From Caulobacter henricii (GTDB taxonomy: Bacteria; Pseudomonadota; Alphaproteobacteria; Caulobacterales; Caulobacteraceae): 64,000 nt of DNA. The DNA lies in contig NZ_CP013002.1 of assembly GCF_001414055.1 (NCBI RefSeq), positions 700,501-764,500 on the forward strand, written 5' to 3'. Both the position numbers and the translations under genes were made by a program. The notes under the pieces were generated by a model, which worked only from the letters and a program-made list of their open reading frames with translations, had not been told where the DNA came from and ran no database searches. This document shows positions 52,633 through 62,246 of this stretch, one piece after another (the stretch's first letter is position 1; each line of letters opens with the position of its first letter).

Positions 52633-55581
52633 TTACAGTCCGAGCTTGAACCGGGCGCCGATCGAGACGCGACGGTCGCCGCCGACAAAGCGGAACGGCA
52701 GGCCCGGGAACTGCAGGTAGGTTTCGGCGTCCTGCTTGGTCAGGTTCGACCCTTCCAGGGTGAGCTTGAGGGCCGGGGTCACCTCAAAGGCGACCTGGCC
52801 ATCCAGCTGGCCATAGGCCTTGTTGTAGATCCCCAGGGTGTGGACGTCGTTGCCCGAACCGAAGCCGAAGTTGCCCAGATAGGCCTTGTCACGCCAGGCA
52901 TAGGAGAGGCGCGACGAGAACGGACCGGCTTCATAATAGCCCTGCACGTTGAAGGCCGACTTGGACACGCCCGGGATCGGCAGGCTCTTGGAGTAGTCGT
53001 TGCTGTAGGGCGACTTGGAGTCCGAGTAGGTATAGTTGGCCGTGAAGCCGAACCCGAAGTCGAAGGCGTACTGAGCCTGGAGTTCAACACCCTTGATGGT
53101 GCCGCCCTGGCCGTTGACCACCGATGAGAACGGCCCGACCGAGCTGCCCGCCACCGACTGGTCCTTCACCGAGACGCTGTAGGTGTTGGAGACGATGAAC
53201 GAGTCCACGGTCTTGTAGAAGAAGCCGCCCGAGATCAGGCCCTGGGGACCGAAGTAGCGCTCATAGGCGACGTCGAACTGCGAGGCCCGGAAGGGGTCGA
53301 GGTTCGGATTGCCGCCGCTGCCGTTGGTGTAGAGGAACTTGTCCAGGTTCGGGCCGGGGTTGGACGAGCGCGTGAAGTTGTACGAAGCGCCCTGGCCGAG
53401 GTCGAACAGGTTCTGGGACGAGACCACGCGGGCCGCGCTGGCGCGGACCTTGTCGGTGTCATTGATCTCGAACACGCCCGACAGGCTGGGCAGGACGTCG
53501 GTGTATTCACGAACCGTACGCGAGGCGTCTGGGTTCTTGAGAACGCCGTTCCAGCTGTCGGTGCCCCACCACAGTGGCGTGACCGGCGTGTTGGAAGCTT
53601 CGATGACCAGCTTGGTGTGAACGATCCGGACGCCGGCATTGATGTGATAGGCGTCGTCCGCGTCGCCCAGGTCGGCCATGGCATAGGACGATGTGGTCTT
53701 GTCGCTGATCTTGAAGGACTCGATGGGGTCCTTGTAGAAGCCGAACTTGGTCGAGGGGTAGAGCGACTGGATCCAGTCGACCGGATTCTTCATCTGGCCG
53801 TAGTCCTGGAAGATCGCCGTAACGCCGTTGACGTTGGCCGTGACCGCACGCGACGGATTGGTCGCTGCCGTCTGGTAAGGCGTGATGACGGCCGGCGAGT
53901 TGCCGAAGCGCGAGCAGCCAAAGGTGGCGATGTCGCACTTCTTGAGGCCGATGGCACCGTCCTGGAAGTAGCCGAGCGGCGTCCAGTCCACGAAGGTGCC
54001 GCCCACGGTCGTGCCCTGGGCCGTCGCCGGCAGTTCGCCCTTGGCCGAGTAGTCGGCGAGATAGCGGCCATAGGTCGAGTCGATCTTGCGGTCGGAGTAG
54101 CGAGCTCCGAAGCTAAAGACCAGGCCGGCCTCTTCGGCGAAGCTCGGCGTGTACTTGAAGTCGCCGGTGAGCGCCGTGTCCTTGATCTCGGTCTTGTCAC
54201 CGAAGGCCCAGTGCGACTTGAAGAACACCGAGGTCGGTGTCGCCATCGCCGTCGCCAGCGCCGCCGAAGGCGTGAAGGTGGGATAGGCGCCGTTGGTGAA
54301 GCCGTAGGTCGCGACCAGCGGAGCAGTGGCATTGGGCGCGAAACCGCTGAGGCCGTTGCGCACACCGTACTGCGTGTAGCGCGTGTCGACCTGGCCGGAG
54401 TTCGAGGCGTAGTCCGACTTGGACACTGCAGCGCGGACCTTGCCGGTCAGAGGGCCGCCATTGTCCCAGTTGGCCACAACCTGGAAGTTGTCGGTCTTGG
54501 CTTCGGCGTCCTTGGCGAAGGTGTCACCTTCCGACGAGTTGGCCGTGACATTGCCCGACTGCAGGATGCCGTCGTTGATGACCAGGCCCTGGGTATTGTA
54601 GGTCGCGTTTTCGTTGGCGTAGGCCCACTTCAGCGAGTGCTCGCCGGTAAAGATCTTCAGATCCGAGTGGAACCAGTCGGCCTGGACCGACAGCGAGTCA
54701 GAGACGCGCAGGTCGGCGTTCAGCGAGAAGGCTGTCCGTTCACGCTCCTGATGGCGGTTGTTGGTGTAGCGATATTCGGGCGACCAGACATTGGCGGTGC
54801 CGGAGGCCACCTGGGTGTTGCCGTTCGCCGTGTTGCGCGACTTGAAGGCCCAGTTGCCACGGTTCTCGCCGCTCAGGATCTCGGTATCGACATTGGTCTG
54901 ATCCCACGAGAAGCTGCCGAGCAGGCCGAAATTGTCGCTGAACTTGTGGCCCAGAACGACCGAGACCTGGGGCTTGGCCTTGCCCTTGAAGGAGCCCTGA
55001 TTGTAGCGCAGGTCGGCCGAGAGGGTGGTGTCATTGCGCAGGTCGAGTGCGTTGCGGGTCTTCAGGTTGACCGTACCGCCAAGGCCGCCTTCGATCACGT
55101 CGGCACGGGGCGACTTGATGACGTCCACACCGGCCAGCAGATCGGACGGGATGCCTTCCAGGGAGTTGGTCTGCTTGGCGTTGCCTTCGCCGAGACGGAA
55201 GGCTTCAAGGCCGGACAGGAAGGTGTCGCCGTTCAGCAGGGTGACGTTCTGGTCGAGGCCGCGGATGCGGACCTTGGTACCCTGGCCATTTTCCCGGTCG
55301 ATCTGAACGCCGGGCAGGCGCTGCAGCGACTCCGAGATGTTCTGGTCGGGGAACTTGCCCATGTCCTCGGCGGTGACCGACTCGATGATCAGGTTGGAGT
55401 TCTTCTTGACGTTCAGCGCATTGGCCAGCGACGCCCGGAAGCCGGTCACCACGACGGCGTCGACCTCGGTCGAGGCCGGAGCGGGGGCCTGCTGCGCATA
55501 GGCGTGGCCTGCCGTGATCATGGCTAGAGCCGATGTCGCCGTGAGCAGTGTCGCCCGGGACCTGTTGAATGAGTTTTTCAA
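52633..55581 (-). CDS. TonB-dependent outer-membrane receptor (glycan type)
   Basis: A 982-residue TonB receptor. The signal peptide ends GHAYAQQ. The TonB box region is EVDAVVVTGFRASL, and the plug (about 50-170) has NISESLQRLPGVQIDRENGQGTKVRIRGLDQNVTLLNG and IKSPRADVIEGGLGGTVNLKT. The barrel runs to the C-terminus (RRVSIGARFKLGL). This long subclass in Caulobacterales and Xanthomonadales takes up oligosaccharides. The halogenase gene follows on the same strand and a ROK regulator is divergent. Two palindromes upstream probably mediate sugar control. Confidence 0.93.
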   Translation of the reverse strand: MKNSFNRSRATLLTATSALAMITAGHAYAQQAPAPASTEVDAVVVTGFRASLANALNVKKNSNLIIESVTAEDMGKFPDQNISESLQRLPGVQIDRENGQGTKVRIRGLDQNVTLLNGDTFLSGLEAFRLGEGNAKQTNSLEGIPSDLLAGVDVIKSPRADVIEGGLGGTVNLKTRNALDLRNDTTLSADLRYNQGSFKGKAKPQVSVVLGHKFSDNFGLLGSFSWDQTNVDTEILSGENRGNWAFKSRNTANGNTQVASGTANVWSPEYRYTNNRHQERERTAFSLNADLRVSDSLSVQADWFHSDLKIFTGEHSLKWAYANENATYNTQGLVINDGILQSGNVTANSSEGDTFAKDAEAKTDNFQVVANWDNGGPLTGKVRAAVSKSDYASNSGQVDTRYTQYGVRNGLSGFAPNATAPLVATYGFTNGAYPTFTPSAALATAMATPTSVFFKSHWAFGDKTEIKDTALTGDFKYTPSFAEEAGLVFSFGARYSDRKIDSTYGRYLADYSAKGELPATAQGTTVGGTFVDWTPLGYFQDGAIGLKKCDIATFGCSRFGNSPAVITPYQTAATNPSRAVTANVNGVTAIFQDYGQMKNPVDWIQSLYPSTKFGFYKDPIESFKISDKTTSSYAMADLGDADDAYHINAGVRIVHTKLVIEASNTPVTPLWWGTDSWNGVLKNPDASRTVREYTDVLPSLSGVFEINDTDKVRASAARVVSSQNLFDLGQGASYNFTRSSNPGPNLDKFLYTNGSGGNPNLDPFRASQFDVAYERYFGPQGLISGGFFYKTVDSFIVSNTYSVSVKDQSVAGSSVGPFSSVVNGQGGTIKGVELQAQYAFDFGFGFTANYTYSDSKSPYSNDYSKSLPIPGVSKSAFNVQGYYEAGPFSSRLSYAWRDKAYLGNFGFGSGNDVHTLGIYNKAYGQLDGQVAFEVTPALKLTLEGSNLTKQDAETYLQFPGLPFRFVGGDRRVSIGARFKLGL

Positions 55582-55929
55582 GACCTTGTACCCCTCTGCC
55601 TAGTTGACGCGTGGAGCCGCACGCCCTGAGGGATGCCCTCAGGGTGGAACCACGCTTGCTGTTGGGATGCCTGACGCACCCTCCCTCTGCTGATCCCGGC
55701 ATCTCTTCGGAGCCGGTGACTTGAGCCGCGTGGCCCAAAGGCAGCGCTGTCTATTGATGGAGACAGCGCTGTCAGCAAAAGCCAAATAGCATTGTTCAAA
55801 TTCTTATTGCAAGTTGTTTTAATTGGTCTGACTCGGATCTGTCCGGCCAAACGTTCCGGGGACAGGGTCGCCGGGTGGATTTGCGGGAGACGTCGTAACT
55901 TGGTCAGTCAGATCGCCCCAGGCCGAACC
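55582..55929. other. 348-bp divergent promoter region of the glycan locus
   Basis: This gap between the TonB receptor and ROK regulator genes holds no gene I can support. It contains tandem palindromes (55740-55773) and, next to them, an AT-rich stretch (55774-55830) with TTGTTTTA at 55814-55821. The same octamer recurs at 61683-61690 upstream of the ROK kinase gene. It probably carries both promoters and their operators. Confidence 0.6.
55740..55773. promoter_or_regulatory. Tandem CAGCGCTG palindromes, LacI-type operator candidate
   Basis: GGCAGCGCTGTC (55740-55751) and GACAGCGCTGTC (55762-55773) share the symmetric core CAGCGCTG, with centres 22 bp apart, about two helical turns. The second is a perfect 12-bp palindrome, and together they form an 11-bp inverted repeat (55742-55752 with 55761-55771). 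The centre resembles LacI-family operators such as the NagR box of xanthomonads (recalled from literature). No LacI gene is in this window. Confidence 0.6.
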
Positions 55930-57120
55930 ATGCGGCGGCGAAGTGTCGGGGCAAGTTTCTCAGGCACCAATCTGGAGCGGGCCGGCGACCACAACCAACG
56001 TGTGACCCTGCAAGCCATCCGCGCCCGTGGACCGGTCACCCGGATTGATCTGGCCGAAGTCACGGGCCTGACCCCTCCCGCAGTGGCCAACATCACAAAA
56101 CGTCTCATGGACCTGGGATTGGTGAGCGAGGCCGGCCGGCTCTATGGCGGGCGTGGACAGCCTGCCATGACCCTGGTCGCCAATCCGGAGGGGTGTTTCG
56201 CGATCGGGGTTCACATCGACCGCGACCATATCACCGCCACCCTGGTGGATTTTGCCGGAGAGGTTCGCGCCCGGGCCAGCCAGGAAATCGCCTTCCCCCT
56301 GCCGGAGGACGTGTCGCGATTCTGGGCCGGTGACGGCGGTCGGGGCCTGCTGGCGGCCTTGCCCTATCCTGACCGCCTGCTCGGGGTCGGCGTCGCCTTG
56401 CCGGATGATTTCGGCAAGGTCGCCCTGCCCAATCGGCCGGCCAGTTTCGAGGCCTGGAATACCCTTGAACCGGCCAGCCTGTTTGCCCTGCCTGGCGGTC
56501 CTCCGGTGTTTGTCGAAAACGATGCCGCCGCCGCCGCCCTGGCCGAGCTGCAGTTTGGCCATGGCCTACGCAAGCCGAGCTTTTTCTACATCCTGATCGC
56601 CGCCGGTCTGGGCGGCGGCATGGTGATCGAGGGCGAACACTTCCGCGGTGACGATGGTCGCAGCGGCGAACTGGGCTTTCTGCCCATGCGCAATGCGCCT
56701 GCAGGGGCGTCAGTGCAGTCGGTGGTTTCGATGTCGGCCCTCTTTGCGCGCCTTGAGGCCGGGGGCTTTTCGGTGGTGGATCCCGGCGCTCTGCTCGACC
56801 TGCCGGCTCAGGGGCAGGCGCTCATTGGCGCGTGGATTGAAAGCGCGGCCGACGCCCTGATCGACCCCATGGTCAATATCAGCTGCCTGATCAATCCCGA
56901 GGCGGTCTATCTGGGCGGACGGCTACCGGCCGAGATCGTCGACCGGCTCGCGGCGGCACTCAACAGTCGGCTGGATGCGCTGACCGGTATCCCCGCCATG
57001 GCCAAGGCGCGGCGGGCGGCGACCTCGGCGGATGGCCCCGCCATTGGCGCGGCCATCCTGCCGATTATCGATCAACTCCTGCCTTCGCGCGCGACCCTGC
57101 GGAAGGTCGCCACGCCCTGA
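55930..57120 (+). CDS. ROK-family transcription regulator
   Basis: A 396-residue ROK repressor. The N-terminal winged helix is at about 25-70 (VTLQAIRARGPVTRIDLAEVTGLTPPAVANITKRLMDLGLV), followed by a ROK sugar-binding domain (VENDAAAAALAELQFGHG, then FYILIAAGLGGGMVIEG). The CxCGxxGC zinc motif of kinase-type ROK proteins is missing after GELGFLPM, so a pure regulator role is favoured. The ATG at 55930 is the best guess; the frame is open back to 55792. It is divergent from the TonB receptor gene and converges on the GH2 gene. Confidence 0.88.
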   Translation: MRRRSVGASFSGTNLERAGDHNQRVTLQAIRARGPVTRIDLAEVTGLTPPAVANITKRLMDLGLVSEAGRLYGGRGQPAMTLVANPEGCFAIGVHIDRDHITATLVDFAGEVRARASQEIAFPLPEDVSRFWAGDGGRGLLAALPYPDRLLGVGVALPDDFGKVALPNRPASFEAWNTLEPASLFALPGGPPVFVENDAAAAALAELQFGHGLRKPSFFYILIAAGLGGGMVIEGEHFRGDDGRSGELGFLPMRNAPAGASVQSVVSMSALFARLEAGGFSVVDPGALLDLPAQGQALIGAWIESAADALIDPMVNISCLINPEAVYLGGRLPAEIVDRLAAALNSRLDALTGIPAMAKARRAATSADGPAIGAAILPIIDQLLPSRATLRKVATP

Positions 57121-60100
57121 TCACGGCAGTGAGGCCGAAGTCGGCGTGACGTTCCAGCCCCGCAAGGCCAGATCAAGTTTGTCGTTCGCCGCCCTGACCG
57201 GATAACGGACCTCGACGGTGCGCCGCTCCCCGGGCGCGAGGGTCAGGTAGTTGTCGCTGTAATAGGCCGGCAGAACCGCTCGTCCGTCGCTGGTCTTCAG
57301 GGTGAGTTTCAGATTCAGGACGGGGGCGGGGCTGGTATTGGTCACCTCGGCGACGGCCACGGCCTCGGCACCCTCGACGCGGCGGCGGATCTTCAACGAC
57401 ACTGCTTGGGAAGGCATGGCCGAGAGCTTGCGCGACCCTGCGGCGTCTCCTGCGATCCAGTAGGCATTGTTGGCCAGGGCCTGGCCTTGGGCCGAGGCAA
57501 GGTCGAGGCGGACGATGACCGCACCCTCGGTGGCCAGGGTGGCCTTAAGCTCCAGGGCCTTGCCGACGCTGACGCTGTCTGCCCCGGCGGACAGGATGAC
57601 GACATGGTCCGACAGCAGGCGACCGTCGAGGGCAAACACCCTGACCCGCGTCCTGGCGTTGACGAGATTGATCGCGCCATTATTGACCAGGGCCAGGCGG
57701 TGGTCGGCCAGGCTCATCTGGATATGGACGGTCTCGGCGGCCTTCTTCACCCCATAGAAGGAACCGTGGGTGTCGTAGTCATGGCTGTAGATCTGCCACA
57801 TGGTGCTCGGCCAGGCGGCGTGGGTCATCCACAGCAGCCGTCCGGACGATTTGGTCCACAGCTCGGCATTCATCCCTTCGAACATCGCCCGGTGGGTCTC
57901 GTAGTTCATCAGCTGGGCTTTGCGCTCGAAGTCCTCAAGGCTGGTCGCAGGGCCGAGCTTGGCGGCCATGGCGTCCTGGAAGCTCTTGACCGCGCCGTTC
58001 CCGGTCGGATGCCAGTCGTGATAGGCCCAGCTGTCGCTGATCGGCCAGAGATCCTCTTGCGGGACTGCGGCCTTGAAGGCCTCCAGCGTCGGGAAGGACG
58101 GCGTACCGACCTCCACTGAAAAGCCCTTGGCGTGCTCGCTGAAATAGGTGTCTGGCTCGCGATAATTGTAGGGGCCGCTGTTCTGCAGGTTCACCCGATT
58201 GGAGCTGCCCGTGTACCAGCGGGTGCCGTCCAGATCGTGGACGAGGGCTTCCAGTCCCTCATTGAGGATCGGCTGCGGGACGCCTTCGTTACGGCCGAAC
58301 CACAGGGCGATCGAAGGGTGGTTGCGGAACCGCTTGATGACGTCGGCCGCGTTGGCCAGGAACAGCGGAACATCCTGTGGCTCAAGCTGATAGTCCTGGG
58401 TCGAGGCCCAGAAGTCATTGAGGATCAGCAGGCCGTACTCGTCCGCCAGATCGTAGAACACCTCTTCGGTGTTCTGGCCGACCCAGTTCCGGATGACGTT
58501 GAGGTGAGCCTCCCTGTGCAGCCGGAAGTAAGGTTCCAGCCGTTCGCGCTCGACCCGCTTGCGCCAGTCGTCCATGCCCCAGTTGCCGCCGCGGGCCGCG
58601 ATCCGCCGGCCGTTGACCTTGATCACCAGATGGGGCGACAGGCCGGTTTCCGGGACGTCGCGCACTGCCGGGGACCGGTCGCCTTCGGCGGTCAGTGACG
58701 TGGCCCAGCCATCAGGCACCTTGCGGATGCCCTCGTGGCTGCCGTCGGTGACCTTCTGACCCAGTTGCCGGGCCTTGGCGAAGTCCACCTCCACCCGTCG
58801 CAGCTGTCCGCCGGGGTTCATCAGCGACAGGTCATAGGTGATCTGGCGCATGCCAAAGCGCAGGGTTTTCCTGTCCGAGTGCTGTCCCTCCGCGCTGGCG
58901 GTCAGGGTCAGGGCGTGTAGGGCCGGATCACCATAGCCGTTGGGCCACCACAGCTTGGGATTCCGGACTGACAAGGCCGGAAAGTCTGCCGGTTTGAAGA
59001 GGACCTCGGTCAGGCCGGGCGCGGCGAGTACGGTCTTGGCCACGCGCACATCGTCAAAGGTCGCGGTGACGGTGATCTGGGTGGCCTGGTCGCTCAGGTT
59101 CTCGACCGGGACGGTGATCTCGACATCGGCCTGGCTATTGTCTGGCTTGGGCAGGGTCGTGATGACCTGGGCGTCGCCAAGCCGGGCCGGGCCGGTCGCG
59201 CGCAGGGTGACGTCCTGCCAGATGCCGGTGTTGCGATCCCGGACGCTGGGGATCCAGTCCCACCCTTCGGAGGCGACGAAGGTCGGGCCGTCCAGGGCCA
59301 TCATGCCGCCGTTCTCGCCGACCCCTGCCGTCAGGGATTCTTCATGGGCAATGCCGGGATGGGGCGGCGGAGACACCCTGACGGCCAGCACGTTGGCCTT
59401 GCCGGAGACCAGGGCACCGGTCACATCGAACTGCCCGCGGATGAAGGCCCCCTTGGTTGACCCCAGCCTCTGGCCATTCAGCCAGACCTCGCCGGCATAG
59501 TTGATGCCCTTGAAGGTCAGGAGGAGCCGCTTGCCGGACAGGTCCGACGGGGCGTCGAAGGCCGAGCGGTACCAGTAGTCCTGCTTGTTCAGGCTTTCGG
59601 GGATCAGGGTGTTGTTGAGACCATGATCGGGATCGGCATAGACGCCACGATCGACCAGGGTCGTCAGAACGGTGCCCGGCACGGTGGCCGCCCGCCAGGC
59701 GGCGGCGTCGAAGTCCGGCGTCGAAATCGCCGCGCCGCCGGCCGCCACGCTGGGCGCGTCGATCAACGACCAGCGCTTCAGGGTCCACAGGCCAGGACTG
59801 TCGGAGACCAGGGCGGGGCCGGCATAGGCAGGCTTGGCCACAGGGGTGGGCTTTGGTGCCAGGCTGTTGGGCAGGGTCCAGGGGTCCTGTGGCGCGACCT
59901 GGCCGTACATCTGTTTCACCTGGACGGGCCAGGTCGGGCTGCCGGTGTCGAACACCGTCAGGGCATCGTCGGGCGGTGAGGCGGCCATGGACGCGATCGC
60001 GTCCGGCGTCCGGGCCGTTCCGTCATAGCGGAAGCCCGCCAGATGGCCGGCATAGGGCGAGAAGCCGGGCACCTTGCGCGGAGCCAGGCGCAGGCGGGCC

Positions 60101-60561
60101 TTAACGGCATCACCCGGCAGGGTTCCCGTTGCGACCGGCTTGCCGTCTATAAACAGGCGCATTGTGCCCTCGGCAAAGACCGCCACAACCTGACGCCATT
60201 GGCCCGGGGTCCAGGCTACATCCGCCCGCACGGTCTGTCCGCCGCTGGTCACACCCAGGCCGGCGGCGTCGATCATCAGGTAGCGGCCCTTGCCCACGGG
60301 ATCGCCGACCCCGGCGATCAGGGCCGGCGTTCCGGGCCGTTCCGATGGCCTTACCCAGGCGCTGAGCGTCCAGGCCGCTTGGGCCGGCAGGACCTTGTCC
60401 GGCGCGACTCCGGGAAGGTCGCGGGCAATTTCGTCGCCCCCGGCCGGGAAGGTCACATTGAATGGTCCGACCGCCTGCCGGGCCTGACCGGCTGTTGACG
60501 AGGCGATGATGACCGACGCCGTCAGCGCTGTGGCGCGCGCAAATCTTGAGAGCTTGCCCAT
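57121..60561 (-). CDS. Secreted GH2-family glycosidase with LamG-like domain
   Basis: A 1146-residue exported enzyme. A signal peptide ends STAGQARQ. Residues about 40-200 form a LamG/concanavalin-like domain (WTLSAWVRPSERPGTPALIAGVG), probably for sugar binding. The GH2 sugar-binding, Ig-like and barrel domains follow. The acid/base is E759 (WFGRNEGVPQ) and the nucleophile is probably E817 (GFSVEVGTPSFPTLEAF). Architecture resembles beta-mannosidases and exo-beta-D-glucosaminidases. ATG 60561 is the signal start; the frame is open to 60657. It lies 58 bp after the ROK kinase gene on the same strand, likely one operon. Confidence 0.9.
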   Translation of the reverse strand: MGKLSRFARATALTASVIIASSTAGQARQAVGPFNVTFPAGGDEIARDLPGVAPDKVLPAQAAWTLSAWVRPSERPGTPALIAGVGDPVGKGRYLMIDAAGLGVTSGGQTVRADVAWTPGQWRQVVAVFAEGTMRLFIDGKPVATGTLPGDAVKARLRLAPRKVPGFSPYAGHLAGFRYDGTARTPDAIASMAASPPDDALTVFDTGSPTWPVQVKQMYGQVAPQDPWTLPNSLAPKPTPVAKPAYAGPALVSDSPGLWTLKRWSLIDAPSVAAGGAAISTPDFDAAAWRAATVPGTVLTTLVDRGVYADPDHGLNNTLIPESLNKQDYWYRSAFDAPSDLSGKRLLLTFKGINYAGEVWLNGQRLGSTKGAFIRGQFDVTGALVSGKANVLAVRVSPPPHPGIAHEESLTAGVGENGGMMALDGPTFVASEGWDWIPSVRDRNTGIWQDVTLRATGPARLGDAQVITTLPKPDNSQADVEITVPVENLSDQATQITVTATFDDVRVAKTVLAAPGLTEVLFKPADFPALSVRNPKLWWPNGYGDPALHALTLTASAEGQHSDRKTLRFGMRQITYDLSLMNPGGQLRRVEVDFAKARQLGQKVTDGSHEGIRKVPDGWATSLTAEGDRSPAVRDVPETGLSPHLVIKVNGRRIAARGGNWGMDDWRKRVERERLEPYFRLHREAHLNVIRNWVGQNTEEVFYDLADEYGLLILNDFWASTQDYQLEPQDVPLFLANAADVIKRFRNHPSIALWFGRNEGVPQPILNEGLEALVHDLDGTRWYTGSSNRVNLQNSGPYNYREPDTYFSEHAKGFSVEVGTPSFPTLEAFKAAVPQEDLWPISDSWAYHDWHPTGNGAVKSFQDAMAAKLGPATSLEDFERKAQLMNYETHRAMFEGMNAELWTKSSGRLLWMTHAAWPSTMWQIYSHDYDTHGSFYGVKKAAETVHIQMSLADHRLALVNNGAINLVNARTRVRVFALDGRLLSDHVVILSAGADSVSVGKALELKATLATEGAVIVRLDLASAQGQALANNAYWIAGDAAGSRKLSAMPSQAVSLKIRRRVEGAEAVAVAEVTNTSPAPVLNLKLTLKTSDGRAVLPAYYSDNYLTLAPGERRTVEVRYPVRAANDKLDLALRGWNVTPTSASLP

Positions 60562-60619
60562 GATCGTGTCTTCCTCCCTGCGCCGGCGGTGCCTTGCCCG
60601 CCCGGCTGCTTTTTGTTGT

Positions 60620-61642
60620 TCAGGCCAGGCCCGCGGCCAGTTCGGGGATGCCCGCAACCGGCGGGCTGAGGCCCCAGTCGGGCTGTGACCAGAGCATCGC
60701 GGCCCCCCGCACGCCGGAGGCGTCGCCCCAGTGCGCGGGGGCCAGCTTCGCGCTCCAGAGATCGGAAAAGACGTGCGGCGCGATTAGGCCGGGCAGGCGC
60801 TGATAGAGTGACTCCACCCGCGAAAGCCCGCCGCCAAAGACAAAGATCTCCGGATCGAGAATGTCGCAGATAACCGCCAGGCCACGGCCCAGACGGTCGA
60901 ACAGGCGGTCCAGGGCCTCCATGGCCTCGGCCTCACCCGCCTCGGCGGCGGCGACAATCTCCTCACCCTTCAGGGTTCGGCCGGTACGGGCCTCATAAGC
61001 GCGCCGGAGGCCGGATCCGGACACCCAGGTTTCCAGGCACCCTCGTCGTCCGCACCAGCATTCGGGGCCAGGGGTCTCGTCGGCAGCGGCCCAGGGCAGG
61101 GGCAGGTGGCCCCATTCGCCGCCGATCCCGTTGGAGCCTTCGATCAGGCGTCCATCGACCACCAGTCCACCGCCGCAACCCGTTCCCAGGATCACCGCGA
61201 AGGCTGTCCTGGCCCCGGCAGCCGCGCCATCGACCACCTCCGACAGGGCCATGCAGTTGGCGTCATTGGCCATGCGGATTGGACGGCCAAGGGCCTCCGC
61301 CAGATCCTGGCTCGGCGTGCGATTATTGAGCCAGAGGGTGTTGGCATTGCGGACCCGTCCCGAGCTCGGCGAGATCGAACCGGGTGCGCCAACGCCGACG
61401 GAGCCGGGCGATCCCACAGCGGCCTCCGTTTCGACAACGAGGTCCCGGATAGATCTGATAGCGCTGTCATAGCGGTCCGGCGTTGGGGCACGCAGACGCG
61501 AAAGATAGCGGCCGTCGGGGGCGAGGGCGGCGACTTCGATCTTGGTGCCCCCGAGGTCTACGCCGATGCGTAGGCCACGACTGTCCGGCCCGACGCCGCG
61601 TGCGGCCGTGCTCTCCCCATCCACCGTTTCGCTCCTCGACAT
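60620..61642 (-). CDS. ROK-family sugar kinase
   Basis: A 340-residue kinase. It has the phosphate motif GVDLGGTKIE, the catalytic D127 (ANDANCMAL), GTGCGGGLVVDG, and the zinc site H179 with C195, C197 and C202 (PECWCGRRGCLE). It likely phosphorylates the monosaccharide released by the GH2 enzyme, for example glucose, mannose, fructose or an N-acetylhexosamine. ATG 61642 is used; the frame is open to 61681 through a promoter-like AT-rich stretch. Confidence 0.92.
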   Translation of the reverse strand: MSRSETVDGESTAARGVGPDSRGLRIGVDLGGTKIEVAALAPDGRYLSRLRAPTPDRYDSAIRSIRDLVVETEAAVGSPGSVGVGAPGSISPSSGRVRNANTLWLNNRTPSQDLAEALGRPIRMANDANCMALSEVVDGAAAGARTAFAVILGTGCGGGLVVDGRLIEGSNGIGGEWGHLPLPWAAADETPGPECWCGRRGCLETWVSGSGLRRAYEARTGRTLKGEEIVAAAEAGEAEAMEALDRLFDRLGRGLAVICDILDPEIFVFGGGLSRVESLYQRLPGLIAPHVFSDLWSAKLAPAHWGDASGVRGAAMLWSQPDWGLSPPVAGIPELAAGLA

Positions 61643-61674
61643 TTTGGGCTTAGTCAAAACACGCCGCATATATA

Positions 61675-61689
61675 AAAACAATTTGTTTT
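61675..61689. promoter_or_regulatory. AT-rich palindrome upstream of the ROK kinase-GH2 operon
   Basis: AAAACAA T TTGTTTT is a perfect palindrome of two 7-bp arms with one central base. It lies 33 bases upstream of the kinase ATG. AT-rich palindromes of this kind are typical ROK-repressor sites, so the regulator encoded at 55930-57120 may bind it. Inference. Confidence 0.5.
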
Positions 61690-61730
61690 ATTATTCTTTG
61701 TGCCCGCATCGAGGAGGACCTGTTCAACCC

Positions 61731-61964
61731 GTGAAGCATCATGCCCTCGCCGCTGCGATCGGGCAGAGGTCTTGGCGACCGGGTGACGTCATCGAGTTCG
61801 GGCGGGGCGGAGGCGGTAAGGGGACTCCGGGTCATGGTGTCCGCGAACAGCGCGACCTCGGCGTGCCGTTGAAGTCCTGGTCCAGGGAAACAATCGATCC
61901 GGACGCGGACCACGAAGACCTCGTCAAGGGTCTTGGCTGGACGCTGAAAACAATCCTGAATTGA
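61731..61964 (+). CDS. Doubtful small open frame, 77 aa
   Basis: From GTG 61731 a frame of 77 codons runs to TGA at 61962-61964. GAGGAGG lies about 14 bases upstream, a loose spacing. The product is charged and ends SRETIDPDADHEDLVKGLGWTLKTILN. No family is recognised. It could be a small gene, the tail of a decayed one, or chance. Confidence 0.25.
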   Translation: MKHHALAAAIGQRSWRPGDVIEFGRGGGGKGTPGHGVREQRDLGVPLKSWSRETIDPDADHEDLVKGLGWTLKTILN

Positions 61965-62230
61965 GACCGGCGGGCCAAAATGTCACAGCCCGGTGCCTCG
62001 CCCGCTAGATCCTGTGATGGATCAGACCAGTGCCCCAAGGTCTAGACAAGCTGGTGAGCGCCCGCGTTAATCTGCCGCACGACACCTTATGACTTGAGAA
62101 ATAGGCGCGCGGGTTCCGCCAGAAATTTTCGAAATACTTGAGGTGTGTTTTTCAGAATTCAGCAGCGTCGTCGTTTTCGGTACTCAATTCGTGCCCGTTA
62201 ACCATCACGGTTCATACGGCATAAACTGCA

Positions 62231-62246
62231 TGGCGCAAAAACTGCA
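62231..62246 (+). promoter_or_regulatory. Sigma-54 promoter of the flagellin gene
   Basis: TGGCGCAAAAACTGCA has the invariant GG (62232-62233) and GC (62244-62245) separated by ten bases, with TGGC and TGCA matching the -24/-12 consensus. It lies 65 bases before the flagellin ATG. Caulobacter flagellin genes are transcribed by sigma-54 with FlbD. I could not place an FlbD enhancer (ftr) site by eye. Confidence 0.75.

Noticed and set aside
53617..55527. 636-codon antisense frame over the TonB receptor
   Set aside because: It is a shadow of the receptor gene with a Val/Gly/Arg-rich product and no recognisable domain.
61965..62220. Search for an RNA gene or an FlbD enhancer in the flagellin upstream region
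   Set aside because: No tRNA-like fold, strong hairpin or clear ftr site was found.
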